Part shown: in pieces, positions 1 through 11,558 of the stretch
Layout of the letters: each line of letters starts with the position of its first letter
Numbering within the stretch: the first letter of the stretch is position 1
Assembly: GCA_011799875.1 (NCBI GenBank)
Contig: CM022299.1
Coordinates: 334,908,409-334,972,408, forward strand
Source of the DNA: Thinopyrum elongatum
Taxonomy: Eukaryota; Streptophyta; Magnoliopsida; Poales; Poaceae
DNA length: 64,000 nt
Reading direction: 5' to 3'
Made by a program: the position numbers and the translations under genes
Notes under the pieces: generated by a model
Seen by the model: the letters and a program-made list of their open reading frames with translations, nothing else
What the model was told of the DNA's origin: nothing
Database searches by the model: none

Positions 1-2
1 AC

Positions 3-1754
3 AAGGATTATCAAAGTCCATTGATGGAAGCTTATGTAGATGAAGTGAGGAAATTGGAAGAGCACTTTGACAGATTACAAACAGAGCACATTCCGCGTGC
101 AGAAAACAACATTGCTGATGATCTGTCGAAATGCGTTGCCATGAAGTTACTTGTGGAACCAGGGACCTTTGTGCTCCATTTGACTTAGCCATCCGTAACA
201 CCATCGATGCAGCAGAATAAGAGAAGAAAGTTGAACACCGGCAAGTACTTCCGAGTAGAGCTCCCAAAAGCCGCCAGCAAGGAAGTTGTCGGAGACAATG
301 CCAAGCTTGCCGGTGAGCAGTAGGCTCCGGCAGGATTCCAAGTCCTTGCCGTTGAGGCAAGCACTCCCGCAGCTGAAGAAGTGCCTTTAGTCCTTGTCGT
401 TGAGCCACAAGCTCAGACATGGGCACAGCAGATTGTCCAGTTCCTTCAAACAGGAGAACTTCCCAAAGAGCAAGAAGAAGTTGAAAGAGTAGTCCGTTAG
501 TCAAGTATGTATCAGTTCGTGGACAATGTTTTGTACAGAAAAGGACCAAATGGGGTGAAATTAAAGTGCATATGCCGGGAGGATGGACAGAAGCTGTTGG
601 CAGAGATACATGGAAGCATATGTGGCTCTCACATAGGATCAATAGCCCTTGTCGGTAAAGCATTTCGGCAGGGTTTCTATTGGCCCACTGCTCTCCAGGA
701 TGCAACTGCACTAGTAACCAAGTGTGAAGTGTGCCAGTTCCATTCAAAGAAATCACATCAGCCAGCTCAAGCTCTTCAAACAATCCCTCTTTCCTAACCC
801 TTCTTGGTCTGGGGGCTCGACATACTGGGCCCCTTTCCCCGTGCTACCGGGGGCTTTGAGTTCTTGTACGTTGCAGTCGACAAGTTCACAAAGTGGCCTG
901 AGGTAGAGCCAGTGAGAAAGGTGACTGCACAGTCAACCGTCAAGTTTTTCAAGGGACTAGTTTGCCGTTTTGGAGTGCCCAACAGGGTCATCACTGAAAA
1001 CAGCACATAGTTCACGAGCCGCACCTTCATGTAGTACATCCATGACCTTGGCGGCAAGATTTGTTTTGCCTCAGTTGCTCACCCAACAAGCAACGGCTAG
1101 GCGGAAAGGGCAAATGCTGAAGTGCTGCATGGTCTCGAAACGAGAACTTTTGACAAGCTGCACAAGTGCGGAAGATGCTGGATTGATGAGTTGTCGGTGG
1201 TTCTTTGGTCACTCAGGACTACACCAAATTGAGCTGCCGGCCAGACACCCTTCTCCCTAGTTTATGGTGCAGAAGTGGTGCTCCCCACAGAACTCATGTA
1301 CGGGTCACCTCGAGTGTTCGCCTATGACGAGGACGAGCAAGAGCAGCTGCGACAAGATGATGCCACGCTCCTTGAGGAAGATTGTCTCCGGGCTGCTGTG
1401 CGTGCTGCACGTTATCAGCAAGCTTTGCGCCGCTATCATAGCCACAAATTTCACGCCCGGAGCCTTGAGGAAGGCAACCTTGTTCTTCTACGGATCCAGT
1501 CCGCCAAGAATTCAAACAAGTTGACGCCAAAGTAGGAAGGCCCTTATCGGGTAGTGCGAGTCACCAGATCTGGCGCGGTCTATCTGGAGACCGAAGATGG
1601 CACCCCAGTGCATAACTCATGGAATATCGAGCATCTTTGCAAGTTCTATCCAAAAGGCGCGGTTGCCGAGCCGCCCGGCAACCACCTTTTGTACAAATCT
1701 GCCGGCAAGGCATGTAATCCTTTGTACAAAGCCAGGCGCAGACCCTATGCATAA
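3..1754 (+). pseudogene. Gypsy pol remnant: RNase H end, integrase, C-terminal tail
   Basis: A single reading frame runs the whole length. It starts in the RNase H C-terminus (motif AENNIADDLSK, about 105-140), passes the integrase zinc-binding region (H-x-H near 610-640, then CEVCQFHSKK near 724-753), the catalytic core (DILGPFPRATGG near 820-855; NG-AER near 1092-1107; TPFSLVYGAE near 1246-1275) and ends in the usual WNIEHLCKFYP tail (about 1623-1655). Nine stop codons interrupt it, at 186, 321, 498, 795, 1008, 1032, 1098, 1230 and 1533, with no frameshift. The second catalytic Asp is replaced by Glu (ITENST near 990-1007). The product could not be made. Integrase of this type inserts the element cDNA into nuclear DNA. 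Confidence 0.9.
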
Positions 1755-2465
1755 TGAAATAAAGCTAAGTGTTTCACAACTCTTGTCAATTCACATGTTA
1801 AATTGTGCATGATTGTATGTGATGTTGCGTTACACTTGCCTTGTATAAAATGAACGAACCGTCAAGGTTTCTTGCCTCCTCTTTTCTCTTCTCTCTTTTT
1901 CTCAAAGGACAGAAGGTTACCTCGCGTACAAGTTTCCCGGGGGGTGATGGTATGGATACCCAGCAAGTGACGTTCAAGTTATCATTTTACGACAAGAAGT
2001 ACAACAAAGAAAAGTTAAGTTGAGAAACTTTTAAACAAATTCTTTGTTGTAGAATTGCTTTTCCTTGAACGTTTTTTGACCTTTGTATGGAAAACGTGCA
2101 CGCGAAGGAACCTTGTCGTGATCTGTTGCGCCCTTACTTTGTTTCGAGTCCGCTCAAGAACTTAGGTAGGTGGCTGCGCTGTGATCGTTAAGAGTTACCT
2201 TGCCGGCAGCGGCACTTCCGGCAGGCTGCTAAGGATCCGTTCCTTAAGCGCTCACGGAAAGAGTGTGCGCACAGGCAAGTTTCCAAGAAAGAGTAGGGTA
2301 ATAAAGTATGCAAAGACAGAATCAAACAAGGAAAATTGCAGACATTCATTCGAAACACAGCAAGTTATATTACATCAAAAGTATGCTGCAGTTCTAACTT
2401 AAGATGAAAATTGTCTTTGATATGAACTGTTGGCGACAAGATGGAGCAAGAAGACTAGTCCCTGC
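1755..2465 (+). other. Non-coding sequence downstream of pol
   Basis: No ORF of note. It has a pyrimidine-rich stretch near 1870-1910 and a GC-skewed run with cccggggggtgatgg near 1938-1953, both typical of the untranslated 3' part of Gypsy elements. The sequence gccggca, frequent in this element, occurs here too (near 2202). Confidence 0.5.
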
Positions 2466-2885
2466 TGATGGTGTCCTGGACTAGGGGGTACTCAACACGT
2501 CGTCTCCCGACCAGCTGGATCGGGCCGAGGACCCCCATGGCGGTTCACTCATGGGCCACTTCGGGCAGCCCATGCCGCATACAAGGAGGTTTCCACAAGA
2601 CTTGGCGCACAAGCCGATGACTCCTCTAAACCCTAGGCCTTCGGTGTATTATATAAACCGAGGCTAGGCTAGTCAATAGATCAACTAATATTCATTAGAA
2701 CAATCTCATGGTAGATACATGTACCCTGTGCTACACCCATATCAATACAATCAAAAGCAGGACGTAGGGTATTATCCCTTCGAGAGAGCCCGAACCTGGG
2801 TAAAATCATGTGTCCATGTTACCATCGCTCCAAGACGCCTAGCTTAGGACCCCTACTACGAGATATGCCGGATATAGAACCAACA
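2466..2885 (+). repeat. LTR of a second Gypsy-type element (fragmentary)
   Basis: Starts TGATGGTGTCCTGG and ends ...CCAACA, about 420 bp. It contains a TATA-like tattatataaacc (about 2648-2660) and the phrase cgagagagcccgaacctggg, which is common in Triticeae Gypsy LTRs. One base after its end is tagtgctttcattgagag, which looks like a primer-binding site with TGG mutated to TAG. The matching second LTR and the target duplication were not found, so this is a truncated insertion. Confidence 0.6.
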
Positions 2886-3825
2886 TTAGTGCTTTCATTG
2901 AGAGCCTCGTTGGGTGATCATCGCGGTTTATTGGGAATCAAAATCAACGATCAGATGATGTTTTTTCAATTAGATCGGTTTTGTGTAAATTGGTTTGTTT
3001 GGAAAGGATTTCTGCTGTCACCTCTTGTGTTTTGTCCGCAGAGGAGACCGTGGTCAGCAGACAGTTCGGTGGATACTACCAAAATCAATGTGATGCGAGT
3101 TGCTAGATCCAATTTGACATCCGGCGGCAACTGCTAATGTGACGTCCTAAACGAACGCTTAGGCGGACAAGTACACAGCGGCAGCACCGAGCAAGGCCAC
3201 AAAGGAAGCACCTGTGACCTGTGTGCACGGATTCCAAAGGGCATCACCACGTAAAGCTGCCCAAGCTAAGTATCCAACTTGGTTTTGTTTTCTGTACCAG
3301 TTCTTTCTCCAGTACGAGGAGTTGAGATCAATTCAATTTTAGTACTAGTTCTATTACTTGCTAATTGGCCTGCTCAAGTGCCATCAATATAATCTGACAG
3401 TTTTTAGATTAGATCTGTTTTATGTAAATCATCTTTTTTTCATTGCTGCCGAATCTAGCTACTTTGTTGTCAGTCAAATCAAGGATAAGAAAATTCCGAC
3501 GACGACGGCTATGTGCGCCGCCTGATTGTATGTCGGATCCGATGTCTGCCACGGACTAGCAACATACGCGACTTGGGAGGACGTGTTGCACGTGTCATGG
3601 CTAACTGCATCCCAGCCTTGGAGTTTCAGATCAGGTGCACATGCAGGCAGCAAACTAGATTCGCCGCATATAGGTCAACTCAAGGAAAAAACGCAGTCCG
3701 ACCAGCGGCGTTCTACCCAAAGACACCATGGAGCTAGCTGTGATTGATGCTTGGCAGCGCACGCGGGCAAATTTCGATCGCCAGCAATACACAGGGAGAT
3801 TCCATCCGCTTTTCTCTTTACTAGA
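2886..3825 (+). other. Leader-like sequence after the 2466-2885 LTR
   Basis: About 940 bp without a meaningful ORF, probably the 5' untranslated leader of the element whose LTR precedes it. No gag was found. It ends where the ctttactag-flanked segment begins. Confidence 0.35.
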
Positions 3826-4456
3826 TGACCCGGTTGCGCCGATGGCGCAAGAAGCCAGTTAGAAGTGATGTTAGTAGTGAATAAGTAAGTAAATGCAGAC
3901 AGAAAGATAATGCAAATGAGGATTGTATACAGATAGTAGAATGATTAAATTGGTTTTCAGATGGAAAAAATATGATGTTTAGAAGAGGAAATAAGCCAAT
4001 GTATATATGATGACAGATACAATAATAGTGTTAAACTTGGATTTCATAAAGTATTAATTTCCCTTATAGGTTTTCTGGGATATTCATTGACGATCATATA
4101 TGGAGCAATATAAATGAATTTCTTAACTATATTGGTCACAGAGGCAGAAAGCTTGTTACCTGAATATAAGAAAATATTTGCACTAAACAGGAGGGATTAG
4201 ACGCAGTTGGCATATATATATTACATGGATCTGACATAGCATCATTGATTCCAAATTTATACATGACCAGACAGTACTGCCAAAAGCAAACGGGTTCTTA
4301 GTGTTAAGCTATACACACATAGTTTCATAATTTAGGTAGCTTAGTAGACTGAACATGATGACCAGAGAGTCCAGTGCCAAAAGCAAACAGGTTCATAGGA
4401 TGAAGCTATACATATAGAACTTCATACACTAATTAGGTAGTTTCGCAGTCTGAACA

Positions 4457-5044
4457 TTATGCTCGGAGGGCATGCACGGTGAGACGCAGGTGCTTGTAGT
4501 TGCGCTTGAAGGCAAAGGCATATACTTCTTCCTTCATATTAGATGCATGCAAGAAGTCTTCCAAGGTTCTGGCAATTGTTGCCCTGTTATCGACTCCTTT
4601 GATTAGACGGGCTTTGACGAAGGTATTTCCATCTCCAGATTTTATTGGTAAGTCATAAAGCTTTGGGTCAATACAGCGGTGGAGATATTTGTTGGTAAAT
4701 CTGGCTGAGAAATACTGCATCTGAAAGGTAACAACACTGAGAAAAGGAACATTCGAAATGAAAGGTAACAACAGTAAGAAGAAGAACTATATATATAATT
4801 GCAAGTGATGTGTATAGGGTCTTGCCATTCTGTGAGTGGCAAAGGTCTTGCTGATGTGGCAAATTTAATAACGGATGTGTGGCTTCCTTGTAGCAATGAG
4901 ACGCCTAAAATTTCTAAGCTGTTTCCTGTATAGCCTCACTTTGTTTCCCCATCTAAAATGACCATAAACATTGATGAAGTCCAACTGCTCGAGTTGGAGC
5001 AAGCTCACGCTGGACTCGGCAGTCCAGGCCCTCTCACCCGCAGC
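4457..5044 (-). pseudogene. B3-like DNA-binding protein gene remnant (last two visible exons)
   Basis: On the minus strand a good acceptor (cctttcag) precedes an exon at 4720-4457 that encodes about 87 residues and ends at TAA. It contains YFSARFTNKYLHRC, then FVKARLIKG, then NMKEEVYAFAFK. Its spacing and residues follow those of the B3-like exon at 52783-53034 (AFPKQFTDDYL ... INEGSIFAFRF). Upstream, acceptor ttcctgcag leads into an exon from 5044 with WTAESSVSLL and FRWGNKVRLYRKQLRNFRR, which may match the WGN and LRK region of the same gene. I found no clean donor between the two exons, so it is probably a broken or captured fragment. The B3-like call rests on visual alignment only. Confidence 0.45.
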
Positions 5045-8000
5045 CTGCAGGAACAACAAGAAAAAATTCAATATCCCAGTTGGACACTTTGGTGAGCAAC
5101 TGGTGTTCATAAACATTGATTAAACAAAGCAAATCAAGCAGGGGAGAGCTGATTAAGGGAAGCAAATCAGGCACAAACATTGATTATCCACAACTTCTAC
5201 CCACAAATAGGTTCCTTAACCACTACAGAAAATGGTTTGTTGTTCATGGTACTATGAAAGAAAGGACTTGTTTAAATTGGCCACTTGCCGCATGAAGTCT
5301 CAAAATGAAAACCAGCAATAGACTCCTTACTATATACTGGAATGGCAAAGAAATAACAAAAGACAACTTGGAGCAAATAATCAATGTGTGTACCAATAAC
5401 TAAGCAAGCACATATCCTATTCCAGAACCAAATCTGAAACAATATGCATGCTGACAACAAAAAGAACATCAATGTAGGGCCAGCAAAATTAACTGAAGGT
5501 TTGCACTTGACTAATATCCAATGAAGTCAATGCAATTACCCAAATGTTATTTTAATGAAGATCGGAACTCTCAGACGAGAAACAAAAAATTCAGAGGGCG
5601 TGATGAATTACTTACCATGTTTAATTACTTGTTGTTGAGATGTACTCTCCGTCCTTTGCTTCAAGTCATTATTTTCCATGTCTCACAATATATTTTGTCG
5701 AGTAAGAAAATCCATTTCAGCGAACACTTCTATCGCTTATAATTGAATTATTCAGCCATGAATATATTCTGAACATAAACAGGGCATTGTGGAGCAGAAA
5801 TCAATAACCATCTTGTTTCCATGATATGTGTAATGGCCCTTGCAGAAAAAGATCATGTACTGGTTAGTCTTTACTCTCAAGCTCCTCAGTATACTGACCT
5901 TTCCAAGCAAGAGACATCTCAACATATTCCCCGCAAGTGATATGATTACAAAAAGATAAAACATGAAACTGTTAAAACCATTGCTATCATAACTTGCAGA
6001 CTGGTAACACTAAATGTATGTCTCATATAGGTTCAGAAATAGTTTTCACGCATGTATAACAAAGAATGCCAGAACTCACAAAATAAAAATTGAGAAGCCT
6101 CATACAATATGGTAGATGCCAAGTACAATGATACGGCTATGCTACAACCAAAGCGACAACCTCATCTCCAAACCTAGTGAATAAATGGTACTCAGACTAC
6201 AGAGAAACTGAGGAACGAATGAATGCACCAGATTATGGGGCATGTGTGGTTAGTAGGAGACGGTGCAAGACCTGTAAATCTGGGCATGTCCTTTATTCTG
6301 GTACAGCTTAGATGAAGAAATCATATGGAGTAGAAGCTGGGCGTCCATGTAGGTTCCCTGCAACTCACATTTGTAAATAAGGTAAGGACATGTGAACTAA
6401 ACAAAGCATCAGAATAGAAGTATAGTAAACCGAAAGATAAAATGGCATGAAACCAACCTCTTTATCAATCGCCACAAGGTCAGTATGCTTGATAGGGCCA
6501 TTATCAGTCGCCCACGGTAATGCCATAGACGAGACACGAGGATACACACATTCCAGCTGAATTCTCGGTCAATGTATCTCCGAAAGCAAGCTCATCTTGG
6601 TGTTTGCCATCTGCGAAGAGAAAGCTCAATTCTGGACCCAACGTTTGAACTCATGCACCTAACTTACAATTTCATAGGCTGAGGAGCAACTGAGAAGTTG
6701 CTACAAGAAACAACAGAAAGAAATCAAACTGAGCTTGCAGCTCAGAAGGAGCTCTACACGAATACTCTTAATGCAGAGAAAGAGGAATAAAGAATCAATA
6801 GAGAAGCCCAAGCTGAGCCTGAGAGCCGTTAAAGAGAAGTTTGTGGAAAATTTAATATGCTGACTAACACAACCAAATAGCTGAGGAATGCTCTCAGCAG
6901 ACAAGAACAGGAGGCAAGGCATGAGAATAAGCAAACAAGGACGCATTTTTCACAGGTTAATGGAGCATGCAGCAAGAAGTAATCAAGTGCATCAATAAGA
7001 GCACATCTAACCTTGTTAGAGAAGGACGCAGACGTGAAGCAACCTGGACAGGTAGGGAAACAAGCAAAAAAGAGCGTTTCAGTTGACAGGCATTTTATCA
7101 AACACGAGATGAGCAAGAAAACCTTACCTACCCAAGCACCAATTCGAAGGATGAACAAGGAGCCGGAGGAACCTGCAGCAAGAAGGCAAAAAGAAGTGAG
7201 AATAAGAAAATAGAGCACAAGTAAAGGGGGAGAAAGCCGGCACACCCATGGCAAAGCAAAAACGACGGCGGCGGATCTTACCAGGTAGTAGTACTAAGGA
7301 AGCCATGAATCAGTGGATGAGCCCAGGTCACCATGCGAAGATGAGTAAATAGCGAAGAAAGAGCTTACCTGTGCCGAGCGTCTCCTCCAAGAATTGGGGG
7401 CCATCCTCGACCTCTCCTCCTCTACAGGAGGCCTCCGGGGTGGGGGCTTGACCAGGATTGGTTCCTCTGCTGCCGTCGCTGCATCAGCCGCCACCGCTCT
7501 CCTGGCTGCGACCTACGCCCGATGTGGAATCACGGCGCGCGGCGCCGGATGGCGGCGACCTGCGCCAGATCCGACTGGATCGAGAACATGGCGGCGCCCA
7601 CGCTGCTGCACCTCAAGCGCCGGGAAGAGGCCAGGGAGTAGCGGCGCCCACGCTGCTGCACCTCGAGCGCCGGGAAGAGGCCGGGAGAGAAGGCGGCGAT
7701 TTCTCGCGCGCGTGTGACGGTGCGTGCCGGCCGGGGCCGCAGCGGTGAACGTGGGTGGCAGGGGTGGGTTCGGATATTTTTACCGTCCTCAGTTCAACCC
7801 GGCTGCAACGCTGGCGTGTGTGTCCGCGCGCGCTGTTGGCTGAGGTGACTCCCGCTTTCCGTGCTCGCACGCGTTTTTGCTTGCCGCTGTGCCGCTGCGG
7901 GTGGTCCCTCATTTCCCCTGGCCCTGTCTGTCGGTGGTGATGGTCTTCCTTTACTGTTCCTGGGCCAGGTCATCAGCCCACGCCCCCCAGACAAAGCCGT

Positions 8001-8331
8001 GGCGCCCCGCCAGCATGCCGCGTCGCATCAACTGTACCCGCGGCTGGGTCAGCGCGGGTCAGCACGCACGCGCGAAGCTCCAGCGCGCCAATCGGGCCGC
8101 GGCAGAGCGCGACGCACCGACCCAATGACCGACGCGGACGTAGCGTCCCCTGTGACAGCACGCGCTGGCCCACACAGGAGATGCCCCACCGGTCATGGAA
8201 AGGAACAACGAGCGGACGGGTGAAAAAGAACGGACGGCCACCAGCAGACAGGAGCAGGCGTAAATACAATCGAACGGCCCCAAAGCAATGCGCGCTCGAC
8301 GAGCCCTCCGGTGGCCGAGTTGCCCAGACAC
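5045..8331 (-). other. Intron-like stretch and GC-rich 5' end of the captured gene
   Basis: 5045-7290 is AT-rich with no convincing exon. 7294-8331 is strongly GC-rich. Near 7369 the minus strand reads CGGCACAG|GTAAGC, a good splice donor, with an open frame upstream of it to about 7494. Two near-identical 48-bp blocks (about 7590 and 7638, with the shared run cggcgcccacgctgctgcacctc) form a tandem duplication. No start codon can be fixed with confidence. Confidence 0.3.
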
Positions 8332-8524
8332 CTTTACTAGTTAGATTATCTAATTAAGCAGGCCGTCTATGCTTTTTGCTAAAGTCTGTCTTTTATGCAC
8401 TGCTCACGTACTACTGCTAGTGGATTACATCCCCAACATACGAGAGTATACCTACTTTTCATTAAGTGTGCTAATCGTTTCAAGATTTGAAGGTTTGATT
8501 GATGAATAGTACGACCAGTTTTGC

Positions 8525-9372
8525 ACGTACAACTTGGTACGAGGAAAAACCGCGCTCACGACGACCGGGTGTAGTGTGCCGTCATCGGGGCATGCCAACA
8601 TCGTCCTTCCGCGAGGCCACATCTCATTCAACAATTTATTTCGCATAAATAATTCTGTAAAAAAAATTCTATTTAATCACTTTTATTATTATTATCTATC
8701 TTGTGCTACTTCATGCATGTAGACAATGTCATGGCGAGCCGATCGTCATCATTTCGCCTGCGTTGACCAAGTTCTGGCGTCACCTCGGCGCACGTCCCTC
8801 TGCCGACATCTCCGTGCGGCCACTCCGCCGTGCCGACCTCGGCGCTCAAGCCAATTTTATTTAATTATTTACTTCGCTTAAGTTAATTAAGAAGAACTTA
8901 AAAAAAAAGTATATTATTATTGTCATTACTTGTTATTACTTTTGTCTTGCACTATTTTATGTGCACAGGTGAACCAACTTCGGCTGGTCTGCATCACCAT
9001 CTCGGCAAACTGACGTCGTCGTCCCTCCAACAGGCCATATTCCTTAAATTATTTATTTTGCGTGAATAAATTATATAAAAGGACCTTTTTTATTTTTATT
9101 TTCCATCTTGCGCTGCTTTATGTATGCAGGAAAATCAACTATGGTCGTGCTATGCCGCCACCTTGTTGGTCGAATTGCCATACCGACATGTTCGGTTGCC
9201 TTAGGGACTTCGGCATCGCTGAGAGAGCTCTACCTCGTCGGGTGTTCAGTGCACAAGCCATATTTCTTTTATTACTCACTTTGCATAAATTATTAATTAT
9301 GCAATGAATTTTTTAATTTATTATTATTATTATTATTATTATCTCCAGCTTGCACTATTTTCTATGCCCAGG
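8525..9372. repeat. Four diverged copies of an AT-rich/GC-rich composite unit
   Basis: Each copy has an AT-rich block with TTTGCATAAATTA-like and (ttatta)n sequence, ending in a conserved edge of the form cttgcactattttatgtgcagg (starting near 8700, 8946, 9107 and 9349), followed by a GC-rich block with cggc/cgacgt words. Spacing is irregular (about 160-246 bp). The (tta)n run at 9318-9342 is a microsatellite. Likely non-coding retrotransposon sequence. Confidence 0.55.
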
Positions 9373-11558
9373 TAAATGATTCGGGTCGGGCAGCGCTGTC
9401 ACCTCGGCGTACCGACGTGCTGACATGGGGTTTCTGTCGTCAGCTTACCGACCTACCGCGTCAGCTCGGTTGGACCGGGGGCTTTGCCATCTCTTCATCA
9501 AACCTACTCCAGTGACTTCGGCGTCACCGGCCGACCAGCTTCGTCAGCTCGGCTAGAACGGGGGCTTCTCCTCAACACGTCAACCGCGCTACGTCGCCAC
9601 TTCGTCAAGCCGAGCTCTTTGCTCGGGCACCTCGGGACCGGCTTGGGGGCTGGGACCTCGACCCTCTGCAAGCTCGGCCCGCATCATCTACATCGAGCAC
9701 ATTAACCAGCTAAGTCGCTTTCATGCTCAACCTTTTCAAATTTTAATCTCTGTTCGGTTCGACCAAATATTATATTTATGTTAAAATATGTTTGTCAAAA
9801 ACGAGGTTCGTTAAAAACCACTTTTCTTTGCCCGTGTTAACTGGGGCTCAACTTTATATGAACCATTTTATAATGAATGTTTTTCTTCTCAGTGGTTGCA
9901 AAGTCTTTTTCTACCACTCCTTTCTCGACTTGAGTGTGTGGTCAATAGCCGGATAGCCTGATTTGTCTCTAAAAGCCGCTCAAGTTTAGTTCGCCAAACT
10001 GGCTTGAGAAGCACTCCACCTTCGGGATAGGAGGTTGAAGCCGAAGGCTGACCCGCTTAAAAGTCTTCAGATCGGATGTGTCATGTTAAAGCACGACGAA
10101 AGCACAAACTAATTTTAAGACCAATGTTCGGATTGGCACCAAAAACTTGATTTAGTTCGGACGTAAAGTTTTTACTGAAGTTTTTTGGTTTTCCAAGCTT
10201 ACGACACTTTTAACCTATTTGTGTGTTTCCAACATAAGTCTCGCAGTACAATGCCGGACACCTTTGAAGTTTCGGCAATATCAACGCGGGGCTGCGACTA
10301 GAGCCGAACCCACCAAAAGCCAAGGTACTCCGAGGAGTCCTCGGCAAAACGTTCTCGGATATTGCTTTATATGCATCAGTTTTGAATTGTGTCTTCGGTC
10401 AATAGTTGGGTTGCTCGGCTCCTGTGCTTGCCTCCTATGTCCCGCTTTGTTCGGCTAGGTGTGCAAAGGGAGAACCACTGCGATTGTGCTTCTAGCTCGC
10501 ATGGTTAAGCGCCTCAGTGGAGAAAGCCAAAAACTGACCGTCACAATAAGCGTAAACTGGTCAGCGATCCGCTGAATGTGTTAAACTATAGGATCGATGG
10601 AGGTCACCCCGTGTTAAACGACGGACCGTTCATAACATTGGCCAAAGTGTTAACGGCTTGAACTCGGCTGATGCCAAACACTAACCGGCGGCTAGTAACT
10701 GGCCTCCCAACTTTAAGCTCCTATGACTAAGTGAAAGTTATAAAGCCCGCATATCTGATTGCCTTGTTTTCGCTAACATAACCGCCTCCGGGCACCGAGA
10801 CGTCGGCTAAGGGTTGTTTTGTTACTGCGCAAACACTCTATGTAGCATCTACAAAGGGGTAGAAGCCGATGATGGGCCACTTTCAAATGATAAACGGTCG
10901 CAACGGAGTCAAAATAAACATATATCATCAGTGTTTGTATTCATTATACAAGCGCTGCCTTCCGTAGTTATCGTTATAAAGCCATAAAATATGCATCAAT
11001 TTGACTTAAGATTTTGGCCAAGCTGGGTTGCCTGGCTCTTGTGCTTACCCCTATGTTCCCGATCGTTCGGCTAGGTGGTACAGGGAGCACCTCTGTGATT
11101 GTTACTACCGGGTCCTCTGAGTTAGTACCTCAGACTGGGTGAAGCTGAAAGCTAGCCATCTTAAAGGATATAATTGGTCAGCAACGACGGAAGTGAAAAT
11201 TTAGGTTCGCTAAAGACCACATAGTTCGGGAACTTTCCCCAAACTAAATCCTCAATATTTTCCTCCCGCAGTGATCGGAGCTGAGGTTTCTCGATCATGG
11301 TCAACATGATAGCCTGGGAAAAGGAACCTATAAAGGAACTATTTTTTCCAGAAGATGTTTCTTACATTAAAAAGTAATATAGCATATCTCTCTGCGTACC
11401 TTTGTTTATAAAACCATATGGCCGAATTGCCTTGTTTACCGTAAATCTTTACCCTTATAAAGGCTTTATAAAGTAGGACAAACACTCCATGGCTACTGGC
11501 CGAGGAGGTTGAAGCCGATGGTCGGTCAACAAAGTTTTGTACAATGCGGATCCGAGCA
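9373..11558. other. Non-coding Gypsy-like internal sequence with diverged duplications
   Basis: No coding sequence seen. A module with ggctcctgtgcttgcc ... gttcggctaggtg ... agggag occurs near 10416-10475 and again near 11034-11095, about 615 bp apart. The phrase gaggttgaagccgaagg recurs near 10030, 10860 (partial) and 11503. This looks like the long repeat-bearing spacer between pol and the antisense gene, or the leftover of another element inserted there. Confidence 0.45.

Larger units (their letters stand above)
3826..8340. mobile_element. 4.5 kb segment bounded by a 9-bp direct repeat, carrying gene fragments
   Basis: The 9-mer ctttactag is found at 3826-3834 and again at 8332-8340, enclosing 4,497 bp. 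A 9-bp duplication is what Mutator-like elements make, but no terminal inverted repeat was seen. Alternatively the segment is a Helitron: it begins TCTTTACTAG and ends CTAG followed by T, which fits TC...CTRR|T, but the 5' flank is not A and no clear 3' hairpin was found. Inside is an intron-containing gene remnant on the minus strand, with a GC-rich end (7380-8330) that looks like a promoter or first exon. Capture of host gene pieces fits either element class. Confidence 0.4.
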
